From: an uncultured Eubacterium sp.
Lineage (GTDB): Bacteria > Bacillota > Clostridia > Lachnospirales > Lachnospiraceae
Assembly: GCA_910586225.1 (NCBI GenBank)
Contig: CAJUIL010000016.1
Coordinates: forward strand, 1 to 64,000
Reading direction: 5' to 3'
Length of the DNA stretch: 64,000 nucleotides
Position 1 is the first letter of the stretch. Each line of letters opens with the position of its first letter. This document shows, in pieces, positions 1-8,565 of the stretch. The notes under the pieces are model-generated. The model was not told the origin of the DNA. It saw only the letters and a program-made list of their open reading frames with translations, and searched no databases. A program made the translations under genes and the position numbers.

Positions 1-158
1 AAAAAGTCGAAACCAGCATAAAATCAAATGCCTTAATAAATGCCTTAAAACAGCTGTTTCAGCAACAGGGGCATCATTTATAAAGTTATAAAGTAATGTA
101 ATACTAAAAAGCAAATGCAAATCGGAATAACCTATCCATTTTCAAATCTTATAAATCC
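1..158. other. Left edge, no supported gene
   Basis: AT-rich sequence at the window edge. No start with a ribosome binding site and no convincing reading frame is visible. It lies downstream of a decayed glycosyltransferase (159-614, minus strand) and may contain more of that gene in a degenerate state, but I cannot align it to anything. Confidence 0.4.
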
Positions 159-614
159 CTATGATAAATAAAAGGAAACTTTAGAAGTGATCAGATTCAT
201 ATCATTTCCACAAAACCACACCCTATCATTTGCTTTATGATACAGCATCAAAGGCCCGATCATTCCGATAGAAGCATCCCTATCCGCCACCAGTACCATT
301 TCTCCTATCATCAGCGGATCTACTACATTATCCAAATCAATAAACAGCAGATATTCCCCTTTCGCCCGTTGAATTCCTGCATTCCTTCCTCCTGCTGCCT
401 TCCGGTTGCGTAAAAGGCGGACATATTTTATATTACGATTGCTAAACTGTTGCACGACACTTTTTATATCTTCCGTAGAAGCATTACCGACAATAATAAT
501 TTACAAATCCTGAAAACACTGTTCAATATGGATGTGATACATTCCCGAACCTGCAGGTCTCGGTTATAAGTCGGAATAATGACCGATACCTCCCAAACCT
601 TATTTTCCCTTCAT
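159..614 (-). pseudogene. Decayed family 2 glycosyltransferase
   Basis: The minus strand carries recognisable pieces of a GT2 (GT-A fold) enzyme in different frames. The N-terminal signature VSVIIPTYNR followed by RECITSIL is read near 500-580. The reading then has to shift, and an in-frame TAA falls in what should be QDLEIIIVGNAS. The fragment after it continues as GGRNAGIQRAKGEYLLFIDLDN, the usual nucleotide-sugar/metal-binding stretch, and stops at 159. The apparent ATG (614-612) overlaps the stop of the upstream gene by ATGA, so it was once translationally coupled to it, but that ATG reads only four codons before a stop. At least two frameshifts and one stop mean it is inactive. Family assignment is firm; acceptor and donor sugars are unknown. 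Confidence 0.75.
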
Positions 615-1396
615 TTACTATACGAATGCTTATAACCAATATTCCACTTGTCCTGGATTCCTGTAATCAACTCTGGATTCCAGTCCAAAATGGCTCCTTT
701 TAAATATTCCTTTGCTTTCTGCGCATTACTCATCTGCTTTCTTCCTGCTGAAATCCCGTTCGCTTCCAAAATCATACAGGCAAAATCTTCATAATAACCT
801 TTGTGCACCGCATCTATCATTGGCAAAACACGATACTTTGTGCACAATACCTTTCGATCGATCCTGTTGCTAAGGTTCTGTCCATGCCGCTCCATTTCCC
901 AAAGATCTTTAAATACGTCGATAAATCTTTTCAAATAAACAGTCTCCCATACCCCCCCCCTTGCAGAAATTCGATATGCTTTACCTGGTTTATACTCCAT
1001 AAGCTGTTCCGCTTCTGAAAAGACATCCGTTGTTTTCGGGTCTTGGATCAACCTGAGATTCCCGCAATGATATTTCTTAGCATATTGAACACAGCGCAAA
1101 ACCGCATCATTATCCACTCTGTCAAACAGAAAATGGTCATCCTGCATTAATAGAACATACGGAGTTCTAAATGAAACCTCACGCATACGGACTAAATTTT
1201 CTTTATGTGGCGAAACAACTACTTGATCGTAATCCAAAGCGTAATCCTTCAGCGGCTTGTCAATATTCAAGACTACCGGAAACGGACAATCCGGCCAATA
1301 CTTATGAAAAAAGTATTCAAAATTTTTTAATACATCCCTATAAGCATAACAACTTGTTATAAGTACCATACATTCCTTATTTTTTTCCATCTTCAT
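611..1396 (-). CDS. Putative glycosyltransferase with internal G9 tract
   Basis: A 261-residue soluble protein that I do not recognise as a named family. It has a GT-A-like look: a hydrophobic strand opening (MVLITSCYAYRD), then LLMQDDHFLF near residue 80, where the acidic pair resembles the DxD metal site of glycosyltransferases. It lies between a GT8 gene and a decayed GT2 gene in the polysaccharide locus, so a role in sugar transfer is inferred from context. The start has a GAGGTGGA site just upstream. Around residue 146 the coding strand has nine consecutive G (RGGV in protein). Gain of one G gives a stop after about 14 codons, loss of one gives a stop after about 6, so tract length decides whether the protein is complete. 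Confidence 0.7.
   Translation of the reverse strand: MKMEKNKECMVLITSCYAYRDVLKNFEYFFHKYWPDCPFPVVLNIDKPLKDYALDYDQVVVSPHKENLVRMREVSFRTPYVLLMQDDHFLFDRVDNDAVLRCVQYAKKYHCGNLRLIQDPKTTDVFSEAEQLMEYKPGKAYRISARGGVWETVYLKRFIDVFKDLWEMERHGQNLSNRIDRKVLCTKYRVLPMIDAVHKGYYEDFACMILEANGISAGRKQMSNAQKAKEYLKGAILDWNPELITGIQDKWNIGYKHSYSK
952..960 (-). repeat. G9 homopolymer, candidate phase-variation tract
   Basis: Nine C on the plus strand (nine G on the coding strand) inside the reading frame of the 261-residue gene. The present length keeps the frame open. A change of one G in either direction truncates the protein within 15 codons. Confidence 0.7.
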
Positions 1397-1471
1397 TCCA
1401 CCTCAAATAACTACTATGATATGATTCAAACACCCAAGTAAAAATCACTATATAGCTTTATAAATTACACT

Positions 1472-2467
1472 TTATAATACAGCCTCATGAAAAGCTTTTG
1501 CATCGTATACCCCCCCCCCGACAGCTACAAAAGTAGGAGCATACCTCCATAACAAATACTGAATTTTATATGGCACCGTCCAATTACATCTTTTCTGCAC
1601 TTCCCGCTGCCATGGACTTAAGCTATAATAGTAATCGTACATTTTTTTAGAAGGATGTTTACTATTGCAATACCATGGCCTAATAAATGTCCGGCCGCAA
1701 AAGTGCAGCACACTCGCTTCATCTGGTGCAGCATACTGTTCTTTTTTATAAAAATAGCCATCATCTAAATCATATACTTTTTTCAATCCATAATATGGAT
1801 ACAAATAATACTGGGATAAATAGTTATACTTCATATCCAAGCAAAAAATATCATTATGTAAAACCACATTAATAAAGTCTTGATCCACCAACGGATATTC
1901 CCTTTGTATATGTTCCATGTGCCAAATAATTCTCTGCGTACACTGTTTCTGCTTCCATTTGCCTATGTCAAAAATCATCACCCCTGTATTGTAATACCCT
2001 TCTTTTTCATCCAATGAAAGATACCTTTTATACTTGTTCTGGCAGCAATCGTAAGCCAGGCCTAACGGTTTTTCATGCATATCTATTTGCCCTAGCTCTG
2101 TAATATCTCCAATGATCAAAGTATCACAATCAAGATAAACAATTCGGTCTTTATCCGCTATGAAATCCGGTATCAATAATCTAGCATATGCTGTGTATCC
2201 TTTGCTATAGGCATTTGAATACCCATTGATTCCCTTCTGTTTTATATCCTTTAACGCATGGCTTGTATCGATCAAATATACATCTCTTTGATACATCATG
2301 CCGATTCCATATAATTTCTCTTTATTTGCCTTACTCATATTATCCGCTAAAATATAAACAGTTAGCTTACTGCACGGCTTATTATTCTCGAAAAGTGATA
2401 TCATAGAAATACCAGCCATCATAGCGTAATGATCGTCCGATGCATAAACAACATTTATTTCATTCAT
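1472..2467 (-). CDS. Family 8 glycosyltransferase (RfaJ/GspA-like)
   Basis: 331 residues. The N-terminus NVVYASDDHYAMMAGISMISLFENN is the typical GT8 opening that binds the UDP-sugar, and YLDCDTLIIGD near residue 105 contains the DxD metal motif. YYNTGVMIFDIGKWK and the late LHFCG motif are also GT8 signatures. It should move a hexose from a UDP-sugar to a growing surface glycan in the cytoplasm. Start ATG has AGAGGAAAG upstream. Close to the C-terminus there is a run of ten G (VGGGVY). With ten G the protein ends AFHEAVL; nine G would replace the last 12 residues by a 14-residue basic tail, and eight G would give a shorter tail. The tract therefore changes only the C-terminal end. Donor and acceptor are not predictable. 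Confidence 0.88.
   Translation of the reverse strand: MNEINVVYASDDHYAMMAGISMISLFENNKPCSKLTVYILADNMSKANKEKLYGIGMMYQRDVYLIDTSHALKDIKQKGINGYSNAYSKGYTAYARLLIPDFIADKDRIVYLDCDTLIIGDITELGQIDMHEKPLGLAYDCCQNKYKRYLSLDEKEGYYNTGVMIFDIGKWKQKQCTQRIIWHMEHIQREYPLVDQDFINVVLHNDIFCLDMKYNYLSQYYLYPYYGLKKVYDLDDGYFYKKEQYAAPDEASVLHFCGRTFIRPWYCNSKHPSKKMYDYYYSLSPWQREVQKRCNWTVPYKIQYLLWRYAPTFVAVGGGVYDAKAFHEAVL
1510..1519 (-). repeat. G10 homopolymer near the 3' end of the GT8 gene
   Basis: Ten C on the plus strand (ten G in the coding sense), 13 codons before the stop of the GT8 gene. The three possible frames all stop soon after but encode different C-terminal tails. Confidence 0.7.
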
Positions 2468-2596
2468 AAACTTTCCTCTTTCAAATTACTTTAAATCTTT
2501 AAAATCTATCTCACAGCAAAGCAAGAACATCTGACAAACGCACCGAAATACATATAAAAGCTGTTTTAATCCATAAGCCTTTCCTTGTAAACCACG

Positions 2597-4114
2597 CTAC
2601 CATTTTGCCTTACTATGTAGACGTTTTAAAATATACTGCAATTCTTCCTTTTTACAATTTAGCATGAAAAAAAATGCCGGCGGTACAGCTATACAAAAAA
2701 CCGCTTTCCATATGAGTCCAGACAGCCCCTCCAGCATTATAAAACTACAGCTCCACATAGTGATCCACCAGGCAGCCAAAAACTCTAAAAATGCTTTCCC
2801 ATAAAATAAAACTACATTTTTCATGTCATGTCCAAAAAAATCATGATATACAATATAATGCTCAAATGGAATATTAATCCAGATAATTGTCAGTATCGTA
2901 GCGAGTATAATCCCCTCGATCCCCATCCAATAGGCAAGCACTATATTCAGCAGTATATTTGATACCATTTCTGCTGTCGCAAAAGCACGCCCCGTCCCCC
3001 ATAGACCGGCTGCTTCCCGAAACATCCTAGACTGGTCGCTGAATCCAAGTACATAAAAGTACAATACAAGAAGCAAAGCGAATACCTCTGATAAAATAAA
3101 ATCCTCTCCCAGCCATAATACAATAAAATCCTGGATCAGACAGCCATAGCAGATTGCAAACCAGCCTGAGACATATACGTAAACAAATACAAATATCTTG
3201 TAAACCTCTAAGATCCCCTGCTTGCTTTCCGTTGCAACGCAATTTCCCATACTCGGCGTAATCGCATTTACAAGAATATTCCTTAATAAAATAGGCACCA
3301 GCAATACCGTATAGTAATTTTGATAATACGAAAGAGCCGTCAATCCGACAAACGATGAAATAATAATGCTGTCAAACGCATTCCTGCTCAAATCTCTGAA
3401 TTTATAAACTGCTACCGACAATATATCCTTTAAAAGCCCTGCTGCACATTCTTTTGAAATGGCTCCTCTACACACATAGGAGGCATATTTTTTCTTTACT
3501 ACCATCCCCTTTATCAGATTCGACAGCACGGTAAACAGCGGCATAACACAAAGATAGGCGTAGTAATCCTTCTGCAGGATAAAAAAAATCTGCACACAAT
3601 ACATGGAAGACAGCACCAAACAGGTAATAGCATCTATGTAATCCCTGCGCTGGTTCGCCAACAGTATCAGCGCTTTATAAGCGCATACAATATAGCTAAC
3701 TGACGCATTGACCAAATAGATAAAAAAAACCACATAAACATTTACTTCCGACGGTACATCCCGCTTTATAAAATTTTCTAAAAATGGCATCAACGACAAG
3801 CCTGCAAAAAATATAAACAGGCCGATTACAATATAAGCTTTCTTGTAAAAGCTAAGCAGCGCACACGCTTTTTCAATATCCTGCTCAGCAACAGGCTTAT
3901 AAAGCCTGTACACAAACGCATTGGCCACTCCAAAATCTGCTGCGTTCAATACATATATGATAGATGTGCAAAGGCTGTTCAATCCTAAATATTCACTTTC
4001 CAAATGCCAGATAAAAAGCGTTCGGATCACAAACGGAAAAATCGTGAAAAACACATTTGATATTACGGCCCACAGAATATCTTTTTTTACATGATCCAGT
4101 CTGTTTTCACCCAC
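2597..4114 (-). CDS. Wzx-type polysaccharide flippase (MATE/PST family)
   Basis: A 505-residue integral membrane protein with 12 or more hydrophobic segments spread along its length, matching the PST/Wzx group of the MOP exporter superfamily. The beginning (ILWAVISNVFFTIFPFVIRT, then YLGLNSLCTSIIYVLNAADFG) is the usual first two helices of these flippases. It is expected to flip an undecaprenyl-linked repeat unit across the membrane. The start is GTG at 4114 with AGGAGG seven bases upstream; the ATG five bases upstream is out of frame. No Wzy polymerase was recognised in this window, and a separate Wzm/Wzt ABC exporter lies at 22-24 kb, so two export routes coexist in the locus. Confidence 0.88.
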   Translation of the reverse strand: MGENRLDHVKKDILWAVISNVFFTIFPFVIRTLFIWHLESEYLGLNSLCTSIIYVLNAADFGVANAFVYRLYKPVAEQDIEKACALLSFYKKAYIVIGLFIFFAGLSLMPFLENFIKRDVPSEVNVYVVFFIYLVNASVSYIVCAYKALILLANQRRDYIDAITCLVLSSMYCVQIFFILQKDYYAYLCVMPLFTVLSNLIKGMVVKKKYASYVCRGAISKECAAGLLKDILSVAVYKFRDLSRNAFDSIIISSFVGLTALSYYQNYYTVLLVPILLRNILVNAITPSMGNCVATESKQGILEVYKIFVFVYVYVSGWFAICYGCLIQDFIVLWLGEDFILSEVFALLLVLYFYVLGFSDQSRMFREAAGLWGTGRAFATAEMVSNILLNIVLAYWMGIEGIILATILTIIWINIPFEHYIVYHDFFGHDMKNVVLFYGKAFLEFLAAWWITMWSCSFIMLEGLSGLIWKAVFCIAVPPAFFFMLNCKKEELQYILKRLHSKAKW

Positions 4115-4236
4115 ATTCCTTCCTCCTAATCTTACTGCTGCCGAAACAACCTATTGTTCCTCCCTTTTATTTCCGTTTCGCCTTTCTTTTAAAGCTCCTA
4201 CAGGCTTCGCTTCGCAGGCTTCACATACGCTCTGAT

Positions 4237-6588
4237 TTACCGCAACCCTAGCCTTATCAAAAGAGGCCTTACCATACCAAAAAGTATCTGATCTTTCCAT
4301 GTGACAGCAGCATATTGTCTGCACAATTCCTTATACCCCTGTTTATCATAGACATTCCAAAATTTTCTTCTATCCTTTTGAAGTTGACTCGCAGGACTCG
4401 TACATTGCTTAGCCGAAGCATGAAAAGGCTCCACCTCCATATAGTCTATATCCGCCTTCCAACACCGAATGAATGCCTCACCCTTTTTGGTATGGATCTG
4501 CACGATTGAAAGTCCTTTATTATCCCTCCATTTTTTAGGAAGATCCATTCTTTGCCAAAAGTCGCCAATGGAAATATCTGATCCGCTCCGTCCGCACGAA
4601 TGCTTACAGTTCAGGCAAGATCTTCTCCGGCACAGGTTGCTTCCCAAAAAACGGCTCCATCTATGAAGGAGAAAGCTTGTATAATAATTTTTGCCCGATA
4701 TGCGCTGATACATGGAAAAAGCTTTCCATCCCCCATTTGCTTTATCCCGAAAGGATATCGCTTCTATTTTTCCCTTTTTTCGATATGTTTTGCATTCTTC
4801 TTCCCATAAAAGCGGACTCACTTTTCCAGAACATTTATAAAAATCCACCCACCATACATGGTCGTCCTTTAGCTTCCGTTCGCTGCAGATGGCTTTCATT
4901 CCCGCAATCTGGCAGGATGTTCCTGAAAACAGGACATTTCTTCCGCTGCCTACATCCTTTAGAAAATCCTCTATAATGCTCGCAGGCATAAACGCATCTA
5001 CATATTTACTTCCACGCATACGTTCCACGTCTGCGATATCTTCACCTCTGATATACCGAACCTTATAATTTTCATCAAATGAGGCGCCATACACAACCCC
5101 TTTTTGTTGTAAGCAATACTCTGCCATGACACCGAATATACCACCAGATGAACTTCTTAGCAGCTTCTTTTCATCACGGCATCTTGCTGCCAAAATACCC
5201 CCCCCCGGATTGAAAAGCGATCCTGAATTGTGCAGCGCCGGACAATTCGCGGCACACCTTCCGCAATGAATGCAGGCACGATCGGAAACCGCCGGATATA
5301 AGAAGCCTTCCTTATTTCTTTTCATTTTTACAGCGCCAGCGGCACAGATTGTTTCGCAGGCTCTGCATCCCACACATTGATCTTCTGTAACCCGGCTTAC
5401 ATTATTTGTGTTCCTGATTAATTCTTTTCTTTTATACAAAATAATATTATTTTCATCCATGCGCCCCTCAATCATATCCGTCAGATATTTTATGGATTTT
5501 TGTTTCATAGCCTTAATCTTTTTATCTGCATATTCGTATGAAATATCCTTAATATTTTCTATTGCACATTCTTTTATACTATCTATCAACCGACTCTGCA
5601 TATCCAACTCTCGAAGCAGATCCTGAATACGTGAAGATGACTCAGAAAAAAAAGCCTGCGGCGTAATTTCCACGTAAAAATTTTTATGAAAAAGAATAGA
5701 AAATGCTGTTCCATGAAAACTATTGGTTACTACATATGCCGCCTTTATAAAATATCCAAGCCACTGTTTCGGCCCTATGGCATCATTTTTCACGATATCT
5801 CCATAAATTTTTACAAGCTTCCAACACTTGGACTGCGCAAGCTTTCTGGCAAACTTTTCTAAGCTTACAGATTTATCCAGCATATAGAGCAACACATACT
5901 GGTTTTCATCCGCAACGGACAGGTCCGCTGCCTCTTTCCATTCTGCCTCATCTAACAAAAATATAGGATCTAAAACCCATTCTGCTTTACGCCCTGTCAG
6001 CTTCTGTACCAGTCTTGCCCCATCCGATTCACGGCATGACAAATATTCGATTCCGCTCCAATATTTCAGATATTTCTTCCGATACTTCTCTGGAATCTTT
6101 TTCATTCCGATACTGGAAGCGTAGCTTCCTTTCTTCTTCCTGCATTTTACAAAATCCAATAAAAACGTTGTATCTAGATTCAGGCGCCCACAATTCCATA
6201 CCTGGTCGCTACCCACTATAAACAAGTCATAGACATCTTCCAGCTTCTGAAGCTCTCTTTTCCCTATCCTGCGGGAACGATCGGTCAGCAGCCAGAATTT
6301 CTCAAATTCTTTTGCAGAATCTGACGGTAATGCCCTGCACCTTACAAATACAATTTTAAAAAACTCTTTGACCGTCCAGGAAGGCGTATCATCTTTGCCT
6401 GTCACTCGATATAAAATTTTTCGGAACATCCATACCATAGCATTTTTGTAAAAATTTCTATGATAATTTAAATATTCACACGAAATATTTTGCCCGCCAT
6501 ATTTTTTTATGGCATATCCTAATGCATACTCCTGCAGGCTGCCCCCATAATTCAGGTTATTGGCAAAAGATAATAATGCTATTTTCAT
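4237..6588 (-). CDS. Polysaccharide pyruvyltransferase fused to ferredoxin/FrhB-like domain
   Basis: 783 residues in two parts. Residues 1-360 are a CsaB/WcaK-type polysaccharide pyruvyltransferase: NNLNYGGSLQEYAL at the start, LFIVGSDQVWN, and the family motif TNSFHGTAFSILF. Residues about 400-455 have two ferredoxin-like cysteine clusters (CVGCRACETIC and CIHCGRCAANC). The rest is a coenzyme F420 hydrogenase/dehydrogenase beta-subunit (FrhB) type domain with SSGGIFGVMA, GTSCQIAG and CLNCKHSCGRSGSDISIGDFW. The two domains are usually neighbours in polysaccharide loci; here they form one polypeptide. I start at the ATG at 6588 (KIALLSF) because AGGGG sits upstream; an in-frame ATG at 6618 overlaps the previous gene. 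A G9 tract separates the ferredoxin part from the FrhB part, so slippage would remove only the redox half. Confidence 0.82.
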   Translation of the reverse strand: MKIALLSFANNLNYGGSLQEYALGYAIKKYGGQNISCEYLNYHRNFYKNAMVWMFRKILYRVTGKDDTPSWTVKEFFKIVFVRCRALPSDSAKEFEKFWLLTDRSRRIGKRELQKLEDVYDLFIVGSDQVWNCGRLNLDTTFLLDFVKCRKKKGSYASSIGMKKIPEKYRKKYLKYWSGIEYLSCRESDGARLVQKLTGRKAEWVLDPIFLLDEAEWKEAADLSVADENQYVLLYMLDKSVSLEKFARKLAQSKCWKLVKIYGDIVKNDAIGPKQWLGYFIKAAYVVTNSFHGTAFSILFHKNFYVEITPQAFFSESSSRIQDLLRELDMQSRLIDSIKECAIENIKDISYEYADKKIKAMKQKSIKYLTDMIEGRMDENNIILYKRKELIRNTNNVSRVTEDQCVGCRACETICAAGAVKMKRNKEGFLYPAVSDRACIHCGRCAANCPALHNSGSLFNPGGGILAARCRDEKKLLRSSSGGIFGVMAEYCLQQKGVVYGASFDENYKVRYIRGEDIADVERMRGSKYVDAFMPASIIEDFLKDVGSGRNVLFSGTSCQIAGMKAICSERKLKDDHVWWVDFYKCSGKVSPLLWEEECKTYRKKGKIEAISFRDKANGGWKAFSMYQRISGKNYYTSFLLHRWSRFLGSNLCRRRSCLNCKHSCGRSGSDISIGDFWQRMDLPKKWRDNKGLSIVQIHTKKGEAFIRCWKADIDYMEVEPFHASAKQCTSPASQLQKDRRKFWNVYDKQGYKELCRQYAAVTWKDQILFGMVRPLLIRLGLR
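5198..5206 (-). repeat. G9 homopolymer between ferredoxin and FrhB domains
   Basis: Nine C on the plus strand, encoding PGGG in the pyruvyltransferase/FrhB fusion. One G less stops after 13 further codons, one more after 7, leaving the pyruvyltransferase and ferredoxin regions intact. Confidence 0.7.
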
Positions 6589-6605
6589 TTTTGATTTACC
6601 CCTTT

Positions 6606-7640
6606 TTATTGCTTCCAATGCTTTCGATCAGCTTTTTCCTTTTTGAACAGCCCTATGACCGCACCCCAGCCATACACCCATAAGGTTATCCAACAGGCAG
6701 GTATATGGAACAGCCAAGCCCAAAGATCCGGTTTTCTACGATATCCTGCCGCTGCTTGCATTACTAGCGGAACCACCGTAATACAGCTAATGGAAAAGCG
6801 AAGGATTTTTCTTTTCTTTACTTTATTCCATGGGTATTTTCTTTCATTTTTGTCACTAAAGTACAGAAAATCTGAAATCCTGCGGTTTTGTTTTCTGTAA
6901 AATGTATGCACATCCTTGCAAAACAAATGAATGATCCCTGTTTTAACCTTGGCAACCCATAATGTAGGATTTTTCAAAAACAATTCATACAAAATATCTA
7001 TATCAAAAAGATAATCTCCCTCAAAATTCCGAAGCAGATCTTCCTTTCTTATAAAAAAGCCATTTGCCCCAATCGTAGGGATACAATCTGCCTGAAAATG
7101 AACCGATAAATAATCGCCACAATCCTTCTCTTCCCTATCCATTTCTGTCCACTTATTTGTAATCCTGCAATAACGGTCATAATTTCCTATAAAAAGACAC
7201 AATGGATCGCTCATCCCTATCAATGCGCAGTACCGGTTCACAATGTTGTCCTTTCTCCGGTACGTGTAAGCAATCGGCTCGCTTGCTACAATTTTTGCTT
7301 CCTCAAATGGCTTTATCATTCGCCTTATCCAGTTTCTGTCAGGAATAATATTATCCGAATCTAATAAGCAGATCACTTCTCCTTTGGCATTTCTGACTCC
7401 GACAGCTTTTCCTGCTTCTGCAGTACACAAAGGATTGTGAAAAACAGAAATCTGGATATCCGTTCTTTTGTTGTATTTTTCTATTGTTTCCAGCGTGCCA
7501 TCCGTTGAACCGCCGTCGGCAAAAATAATTTCCATATATTCATGCGGATAATTTTGACGAACAATCGCCCGAAAAAACAAATCAAAGGTGCGCATGGAAT
7601 TAAATGTCGGTGTTACGATTGAAATCATTTTATACTGCAT
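6606..7640 (-). CDS. Family 2 glycosyltransferase
   Basis: 344 residues. ISIVTPTFNSMRTF at the N-terminus, FADGGSTDGT near residue 42 and ICLLDSDNIIP near residue 92 are the classical GT2 nucleotide-binding and DxD-type motifs. The C-terminal 60 residues contain one or two hydrophobic segments (VVPLVMQAAAG, LWVYGWGAVIGLF), suggesting that the catalytic domain is held at the inner face of the membrane. The ATG at 7640 follows GGGGAGACAGATGAG. Its stop lies 15 bases before the chosen start of the pyruvyltransferase fusion, so both are probably on one transcript. Sugar specificity is unknown. Confidence 0.85.
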   Translation of the reverse strand: MQYKMISIVTPTFNSMRTFDLFFRAIVRQNYPHEYMEIIFADGGSTDGTLETIEKYNKRTDIQISVFHNPLCTAEAGKAVGVRNAKGEVICLLDSDNIIPDRNWIRRMIKPFEEAKIVASEPIAYTYRRKDNIVNRYCALIGMSDPLCLFIGNYDRYCRITNKWTEMDREEKDCGDYLSVHFQADCIPTIGANGFFIRKEDLLRNFEGDYLFDIDILYELFLKNPTLWVAKVKTGIIHLFCKDVHTFYRKQNRRISDFLYFSDKNERKYPWNKVKKRKILRFSISCITVVPLVMQAAAGYRRKPDLWAWLFHIPACWITLWVYGWGAVIGLFKKEKADRKHWKQ

Positions 7641-7719
7641 CTCATCTGTCTCCCCTCATCATATTGCATTACAAATGCATAAACAAATACTTACTTCTAC
7701 AAGCTTCCATTACTCCTTT

Positions 7720-8167
7720 TTATTTTATTCCATGCCGATATACCGCATAAAACACTGTATCATTATAAAGGTAGCTATAGTGACGGATATAAAACTGATA
7801 TTCCGGAACCAGTTTATGAATATAAAGCGGGATCCTCAATAAATCCTGATTACTGTGATAAATAGATATGGCAAGCGTTGGCTTTTGCGTTAAAATAATG
7901 TTTTTCTAAATATCACTACATTACGCAACGTCCGTTTGGATAAACTATCTGCAAGCAGCCGATATACTTTTTCTGCATCCCGCTGATGGCTGCCGAAATA
8001 TCTTGCTGCATCCTGTATATCCCTGTCGGTAAACGACGGTTCTAAAATATCCGCCAACATATACAAACATATATCTGCTTTTGTAGCACACATACATCTC
8101 CAAAGATACCTTCCGAAAGCAGACTGCATCAGGAACTCTGCCTTGCCTTTGAGAAAAACCGTTTCAT
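7720..8167 (-). pseudogene. FkbM-type methyltransferase remnant (internally deleted)
   Basis: Three out-of-frame pieces of one gene. The ATG at 8167 (preceded by GAGGAGG) reads MKRFFSKARQSS and stops. The next frame continues as YGRYLWRCMCATKADICLYM and AEKVYRLLADSLSKRTLRNV, which resembles the N-terminal region of FkbM methyltransferases found in polysaccharide clusters. A stop at 7890 follows, and a third frame at about 7720-7885 gives LAISIYHSNQDLLRIPLYIH and YIRHYSYLYNDTVFYA, which is the typical FkbM C-terminus. The SAM-binding core between them is absent. I read this as an internal deletion plus frameshifts, so no active enzyme. Assignment rests on recalled family patterns, not on a search. 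Confidence 0.6.
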
Positions 8168-8182
8168 ATATTTCATCCTCCT

Positions 8183-8556
8183 CTATAGCTTTTGCTGCTC
8201 TCCAGCCGGAACTGTCTGTAAATCCCCGCATCCCATATTGCAAAAATTGCACGCGCTTATATACTTCTTCCGCCAATAAAAATCCATCAGCTGCTGCCGT
8301 GCCCTTTTCTTATCCTGATAACCCAGGCTGAAGCGTTCCCCGTCTACTCTATTTACCAGCTGAAGATCTGTACCATGCGCGCTACGCGGACATTGATACA
8401 AGTACCCTTTAAAAATATCCCTGCATCTGAAAAAACATCGCTGGAACTGTTTTTGCAGCTGCTTCGGTTTCCTGTTCCTGCACTTCATATCTCCAATATC
8501 GTACCATTGTTTATGAGCGTGATATGTATAATGAATCCCATCAATCCTTTTTTCAT
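8183..8556 (-). pseudogene. Radical SAM/SPASM protein remnant
   Basis: About 120 codons resembling the C-terminal SPASM-like part of radical SAM enzymes that occur in glycan loci: QWYDIGDMKCRNRKPKQLQ, LYQCPRSAHGTDLQLVNRVDG, then ISACNFCNMGCGDLQTVPAGEQ, with cysteines spaced as in auxiliary Fe-S sites. The N-terminal CxxxCxxC radical SAM core is absent. An ATG at 8556 with a strong AGGAGGAGC site directly follows the uxs stop, but it is one base out of frame with the remnant; a seventh A in the following run of six would restore the frame. This suggests a large deletion that kept the start, then a frameshift. It is probably not functional. Confidence 0.6.
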
Positions 8557-8565
8557 GCTCCTCCT

